Positions 58,591 to 64,000 of a stretch of DNA of 64,000 bases are shown in pieces. Position numbers and translations under genes: made by a program. Source of the DNA: Stomoxys calcitrans (taxonomy: Eukaryota > Arthropoda > Insecta > Diptera > Muscidae); the NCBI RefSeq assembly GCF_963082655.1, contig NC_081552.1:58384561-58448560 (forward strand), written 5' to 3'. Below the pieces are notes generated by a model. The model made no database searches, was not told the origin of the DNA, and was given only the letters and a program-made list of their open reading frames with translations. Each line of letters opens with the position of its first letter. The first letter of the stretch is position 1.

Positions 58591-59425
58591 ATGTCTTGCG
58601 AAATTTCAGCAAAATCGGATAGAAATTAAGCCCTCTAGAAGCTCAAGAAGTCAATTCCCCAGATTCGTTTATATGACAGCTATATCAGGTTATGAACCGA
58701 TTTGAACCATACTTCACACAGTTGTTGGATATCGTAACGAAACACGTCGTGCAAAATTTCATTCAAATCGGATAAGAATTGTGCCCTCTAGAGGCTCAGG
58801 AAGTCAAGACCCAAGATCGGTTTATATGGCAGCTATATCAGGTTATGGACCGATTTGAACCATATTAGGCACAGTTGTTGGATATCATAACAAAACACGT
58901 CGTGCAAAATTTCATTCCAATCGGATAAGAATTGCGCACTCTAGAGGCTCAAGAAATCAAGACCCCTGATCGGTTTATATGGCAGCTATATCAGGTTATT
59001 AACCGATTTGTACCATACTTGGCACAGTTGTTGGATATAATAACGAAACACATCGTGCAAAATTTCATTCTGATCGGATAAGAATTGCGCACTCTAGAAG
59101 CTCAAGAAGTCAAGACCCAAGATCGGTTTATATGGCAGCTATATCAAAACATGAACTGATATGGCCCATTTACAATACCAACCGACCTACACTAATAAGA
59201 AGTATTTGTGCAAAATTTCAAGCGGCTAGCTTTACTCCTTCGGAAGTTAGCGTGCTTTTGACAGACAGACGGACGGACGGACGGACGGACATGGCTAGAT
59301 CGACATAAAATTTCACGACGATCAAGAATATATACTTTATGGGGTCTCAGACGAATATTTCGAGTAGTTACAATCAGAATGACGAGATAAGTATACCCCC
59401 ATCTTATGGTGGAGGGTATAAAAAT
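58591..59425 (+). repeat. Family A, right part (A25)
   Basis: Starts inside a core unit (tcttgcgaaatttcagc) directly after A24's right end. About four units, GGAC tract and right hairpin. It is probably the distal part of an element into which A24 inserted, or one left by recombination. Confidence 0.8.
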
Positions 59426-59455
59426 AGATATATTGAGCTGAAACTTTGCACAGAT

Positions 59456-60792
59456 TCTTTTTATACCCTCCACCATAAAATGGGGGGTTACTAATTTCGT
59501 CATTCTGTTTGTAACTATTCGAAATATTCGTCTGAGACCCCATAAAGTATATATATTCTTGATCGTCGTGAAATTTTATGTCGAAATAGCCATGTCCGTC
59601 CGTCTGTCCGTCCGTCCGTCCGTCTGTCTGTCGAAAGCACGCTAACTTCCGAAGGAGTAAAGCTAGCCGCTTGAAATGTTGCACAAATACTTCTTATTAG
59701 TATAGGTCGGTTGGTATTGTAAATGGGCCATATCGGTCCATGTTTTGATATAGCTGCCATATAAACCGATCTTGGGTCTTGACTTCTTGAGCCTCTAGAG
59801 TGCGCAATTCTTATCCGATTGGGATGAAATTTTGCACGACGTGTTTTGTTATGACATCCAACAACTGTGATAAGTATGGTTCAAATCGGTCTATAACCTG
59901 ATATAGTTGCCATATAAACCGATCTTGGGTCTTGACTTCTTGAGCCTCTAGAGTGCGCAATTCTTATCCGAACAGAATGAAATTTTGCACGACGTGTTTT
60001 GTTATGACATCCAACAACTGTGCCAAGTATGGTTCAAATCGGTCCATAACCTGATACAGCTGCCATATAAACCGATCTTGGTTCTTGACTTCTTGAGCCT
60101 CTAGAGTGCGCAATTCTTATCCGATTGGAATGAAATTTTGCAAGACGTGTTTTGTTATTATATCCAACAACTGTGTGAAGTATGGTTCAAATCGGTCCAT
60201 AACCTGATATAGCTGTCATATAAACCGATCTTGGGTTTTGACTTCTTGAGCCTCTAGAGGCCGCAATTCTTATCCAATTTGAATGAATTTTGGCACGTAG
60301 TATTTTGTTATGATATTCAACAACTGTGACAAATATGGTTCAAATCGGTTCATAACCTGATATAGCTGCCATATAAACCGATCTGGGATCTTGACTTCTT
60401 GAGCCTCTAGAGATCGCAATTATTATCCGATTTGCCTGAAATTTTGTACGACGGATTCTCTCATGACCATTAACATACGTGTTTATTATGGTCTGAATCG
60501 GTTTATAGCCTGATATAGTTCCCATATAAATCGATCTCTCTATTTAACTTCTTGAGCCCACAAAGGGCGCAATTCTTATTCGAATTGGCTGACATTTTAC
60601 ACAGTTCTCCAACATATAATTTAATTGTGGTCCAAACCGGACCATATCTTGATATCGCTCTAATAGCAGAGCAAATCTTTTCTTATATCCTTTTTTTGCC
60701 TAAGAAGAGATGCCGGGAAAAGAACTCGACATATGCGATCCATGGTGGAGGGTATATATGATTCGGCCCGGCCGAACTTAGCACGCTTTTAC
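59456..60792 (-). repeat. Family A element, full length (A26)
   Basis: Right hairpin (one base lost: tggggggttact), short CCGT tract, about six units, left hairpin with atatatgattcgg variant, ending GCACGCTTTTAC where the next element starts. A 30-bp family B scrap lies at 59426-59455. Confidence 0.9.
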
Positions 60793-62897
60793 TTTTTATA
60801 CCCTCCACCATAAGATGGGGGGTATACTAATTTCGTCATTCTGTTTGTAACTACTTGAAATATTCGTCTGAGACCCCATAAAGTATATATATTCTTGATC
60901 GTCGTGAAATTTTATGTCGATCTAGCCATGTCCGTCCGTCTGTCCGTCCGTCCGTCCGTCTGTCTGTCGAAAGCACGCTAACTTTCGAAGGAGTAAAGCT
61001 AGCCGCTTGAAATTTTGCACAAATACTTCTTATTAGTGTAGGTCGGTTGGTATTGTAAATGGGCCATATCGGTTCATGTTTTGATATAGCTGCCATATAA
61101 ACCGATCTTGGGTCTTGACTTCTTGAGCCTCTAGAGTGCGCAATTCTTATCCGATTGGGATGAAATTTTGCACGACGTGTTTTGTTATGACATCCAACAA
61201 CTGTGCCAAGTATGGTTCAAATCGGTCCATAACCTGATACAGCTGCCATATAAACCGATCTTGGGTCTTGACTTCTTGAGCCTCTAGAGTGCGCAATTCT
61301 TATCCGATTGGAATGAAATTTTGCACGACGTGTTTTGTTATGACATCCAACAACTGTGCCAAGTATGGTTCAAATCGGTCCATAACCTGATACAGCTGCC
61401 ATATAAACCGATCTTGGGTCTTGACTTCTTGAGCCTCTAGAGTGCGCAATTCTTATCCGATTGTAATGAAATTGTGCAGGACGTGTTTTGTTATTATATC
61501 CAACAGCTGTGCCAAGTATGGTTCAAATCGGTCCATAACCTGATATAGCTGTCATATAAACCGATCTTGGGTCTTGACTTCTTGAGCCTCCAGAGGGCGC
61601 AATTCTTATCCGATTGGAATGAAATTTTGCACGACGTGTTTTGTTATGACATCCAACAACTGTGCCAAGTATGGTTCAAATCGGTCCATAACCTGATACA
61701 GCTGCCATATAAACCGATCTTGGGTCTTGACTTCTTGAGCCTCTAGAGTGCGCAATTCTTATCCGATTGGAATGAAATTTTGCACGACGTGTTTTGTTAT
61801 GACATCCAACAACTGTGCCAAGTATGGTTCAAATCGGTCCATAACCTGATACAGCTGCCATATAAACCGATCTTGGGTCTTGACTTCTTGAGCCTCTAGA
61901 GTGCGCAATTCTTATCCGATTGGAATGAAATTGTGCAGGACGTGTTTTGTTATTATATCCAACAGCTGTGCCAAGTATGGTTCAAATCGGTCCATAACCT
62001 GATATAGCTGTCATATAAACCGATCTTGGGTCTTGACTTCTTGAGCCTCCAGAGGGCCCAATTCTTATCCAATTTGAATGAATGTTGGCACGTAGTATTT
62101 TGTTATGATATCCAACAACTGTGCCAAATATGGTTCAAATCGGTTCATAACCTGATATAGCTGCCATATAAACCGATCTTGGGTCTTGACTTCTTGAGCC
62201 TCTAGAGGGCGCAATTATTGTAAGATTTAACTAAAATTTTGCAAGTAGTGTTTTGGTATTACTTTCAACAACTATGCTCAGTATGATTCAAATCGGTTCA
62301 TAATCTGGTATAGCTGTCATATAAACCGGTCTTGGATCTTGACTTCTTGAGTCAAGTGATGGCGCAATTCTCATCCGATTTGGCTGAAATTTTGCATGAG
62401 GTGTTTTGTTATGACTTCCAATAATTATGCTAAGTATAGCGTAAATCGATATAGAACCTGATATAGCTGCCATATAAACCAATCTGGGATCTTGACTTCT
62501 CGAACCTCTAGAGGGCGCAATTCTCATCCGATTTGGCTGAAATTTTGTATAAGGCCTTCTCTTCAACATACGTGTCTAGTATGGTCTGAATCGATCAATA
62601 GCTTGATACAGCTCTTATATAAACCTATCTCCCGATTTTGCTTCTTGAGTCCTTACATGGCGCAATTCTTATCCGAATGAACTGAAATATTACACAATGA
62701 CTTCTACAATGTCAATCAGCATTCTATTATGGTCCGAATCGGACTATAACTTGATATAGCTCCAATAGGATAACAGTTCTTATTCAATATTCTATGTTTG
62801 TCTAAAAAGAGATACCGCGCATAGAACTCGACAAATGCGATCAATGGTGGAGGGTATATAAGATTCGGCCCGGCCGAACTTAGCACGCTCTTACTTG
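60793..62897 (-). repeat. Family A element, full length with three-unit higher-order repeat (A27)
   Basis: The longest core in the window, about 11 units. Units near 61292-61598 and 61751-62057 repeat as a block of three (459 bp), marked by gtgcaggacgtgttttgtta and gcctccagagggc variants. Apart from that expansion it matches A3/A5 closely, including the left half with cttctcttcaacatacgtg. The left end has CACGCTCTTACTTG. Confidence 0.9.
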
Positions 62898-63800
62898 TTT
62901 GTCCATAAGCAGGTTAAGTTCCTATAGAATTCGATATCCCGATTTGATTTCTTGAGCCCCTAGAATCCGCAATTTTTGTTCGATTTGGCTGGAATTTTGC
63001 ATGTAGTGTTCTGTTATGACCTCCAACAACTGTGCTAAATGCGATCTAAATCAATCAATAACCTGATACAGCTCCCACATAAATCGATCTCCAGATTGGG
63101 CTTGTCTAGCCCCTGGAAGTAGCAATTTCTGTCTGATTTGGCTGAAATTTTGTAAGTAGTGTTCTGTTTGATTTCCCTTAACCGTGCTAAGTACGGTCCA
63201 AATTGGTCCATAACCTGACATTGCTCCGATATAAACAGATCTCCTGATGTGACTTCTTGAGCCCTTACAAGCATGAAGTGTTCGGTTATGACTTTCGATA
63301 GTTGTGTTTAGTACGGTCTAAATCTTTCTATAACCTGGTATAGCTCCTATATACACCGATGTCACGATTTGACTTCTTGAGCCCTTGGAAGCGGAAATTT
63401 TTGTCCAATTTGGCTGAAGTTTTGCACAAAGTGTTCTTTTATGATTTCCAACAACTCTTCAAATCGGTCTATAACCTGATATAGCATCGATTTAAACCGA
63501 GCTCACCGATTTGACTTCTTGAGCCCCTGGAAGCCACAATTTTTGTCTGATTTGGCTGAAATTTTGCATGCGGTGTTCTGTTGCGACTTTCAATAACAGT
63601 GCCAAATACTGTCCAAATCATTCTATAACCTGCTCCCACGTAAACCGGTTTCTCGATCATCCTTATTCAGTTCCTAGAAGCCTTAATTTTTTGCTGGTTT
63701 GATAGAAATTTGGTATGTAGAATAAAATTATGCCCTTCAACTTAATTTATTCTGTATAAATTTTTAGCAGAATCCATGGTGGTGGCCGGCCGGCCGGCGT
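62898..63800 (-). repeat. Diverged A-like array
   Basis: Units with cttcttgagcccctagaa, gatttggctgaaattttgca and tgttctgttatgac at spacings of roughly 150-155 bp and one of 120 bp. It is a separate, older subfamily. The left end is reduced to atccatggtggtggccggcc, with the hairpin replaced by a GGCC run. The right end is absent. Confidence 0.65.
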
Positions 63801-63961
63801 TTGGAAAGGCCGATTTTCCTTTTTACATAAGAATTTTTGTCAATTATAAACCTTTGAAGGTTTCTAATGGCATTTTCTTTAGAGTTTCTAATATGGATCT
63901 ATTTATTATCCTATACAAAGTAACGTCACAAATCACATGTTATTGTATTATGATATTCTAC
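63801..63961. other. Spacer without feature
   Basis: 160 bp of AT-rich sequence; no gene or known repeat is visible. Confidence 0.35.
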
Positions 63962-64000
63962 GTTTTTATACCCTCCACCATAAGATGGGGGGTATACTAA
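63962..64000 (-). repeat. Family A right end, cut by window end
   Basis: TTTTTATACCCTCCACCATA followed by agatggggggtatactaa: the terminal hairpin of another minus-strand copy. Confidence 0.9.

Noticed and set aside
60793..62897. CRISPR-like or satellite array
   Set aside because: Units are contiguous, without unique spacers, inside a transposable element in a eukaryotic sequence. The arrays are short and bounded by element ends.

Overview
This window looks like a gene-free, repeat-saturated stretch of a fly chromosome. I judge it most likely a calyptrate (muscid-type) dipteran. This rests on recognised repeat style: GGAC-rich 'atggctagatcgac' repeats, a tRNA-headed SINE, LOA and Jockey LINEs, BEL/Pao and mariner relics. 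It is not based on any marker gene. I found no intact host gene, rRNA or tRNA gene, and no CRISPR array. Nearly all short open frames lie inside repeats.

The dominant component is one element family, here called family A, with about 25 copies or fragments on both strands. In its own 5'->3' sense a full copy has five parts. First is a left end, AACAAGTAAAAGCGTGC, followed by the perfect hairpin TTCGGCCGGGCCGAA. Second is TATACCCTCCACCAT and about 200 bp of left-specific sequence. Third is a core of 153-bp tandem units, from a few to about 11. Fourth is a GGAC/CAGA microsatellite and a highly conserved right end of about 200 bp. Fifth is a right-terminal hairpin that ends ATGGTGGAGGGTATA(A)n and is the inverse of the left TATACCC motif. 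Family B has the same grammar and the same 153-bp period but different unit sequence (1-617, 21.3-22.1, 22.8-23.3, 29.5-30.2, 50-51.7, 55.8-56.5 kb). Family C (2.6-3.1, 22.1-22.8, 25.5-27.3 kb and the copy at 37.8-38.4 kb) looks like a small Helitron-type element.

Layout. 1-617: family B. 618-9481: composite block 1, made of A elements, a C/SINE fragment, a fold-back mariner and unique spacers. 9651-11243: nested A copies. 11.25-17.6 kb: a decayed BEL/Pao retrotransposon on the minus strand, split by an A element. 17.6-21.3 kb: three A elements in a row. 21.3-23.3 kb: B and C. 23.5-25.5 kb: A. 25.5-28.3 kb: C, a SINE and an inverted third copy of part of the composite. 28.4-35.7 kb: A and B, some nested, plus a LINE 3' scrap. 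35,876-42,332: composite block 2. 42.3-46.2 kb: old repeats, a Jockey-type LINE fragment, a mariner MITE, a LOA-type LINE, a SINE scrap and a second mariner derivative. 46.2-64 kb: further A and B elements and an AT-rich gap at 54.35-55.8 kb.

The most informative signal is comparative. Block 1 and block 2 are near-identical, and their homology starts and stops at family-A termini. Because block 2 and the inverted third copy lack two insertions present in block 1, they act as empty sites. They define exactly a 607-bp mariner fold-back flanked by TA and a family-A insertion of about 1,651 bp in an oligo-A tract. Nested insertions at one internal T/A tract, head-to-tail junctions, hairpin ends and a minisatellite core together suggest that family A is a DINE-1/HINE-like (Helentron-derived) non-autonomous element. 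That classification is inference.
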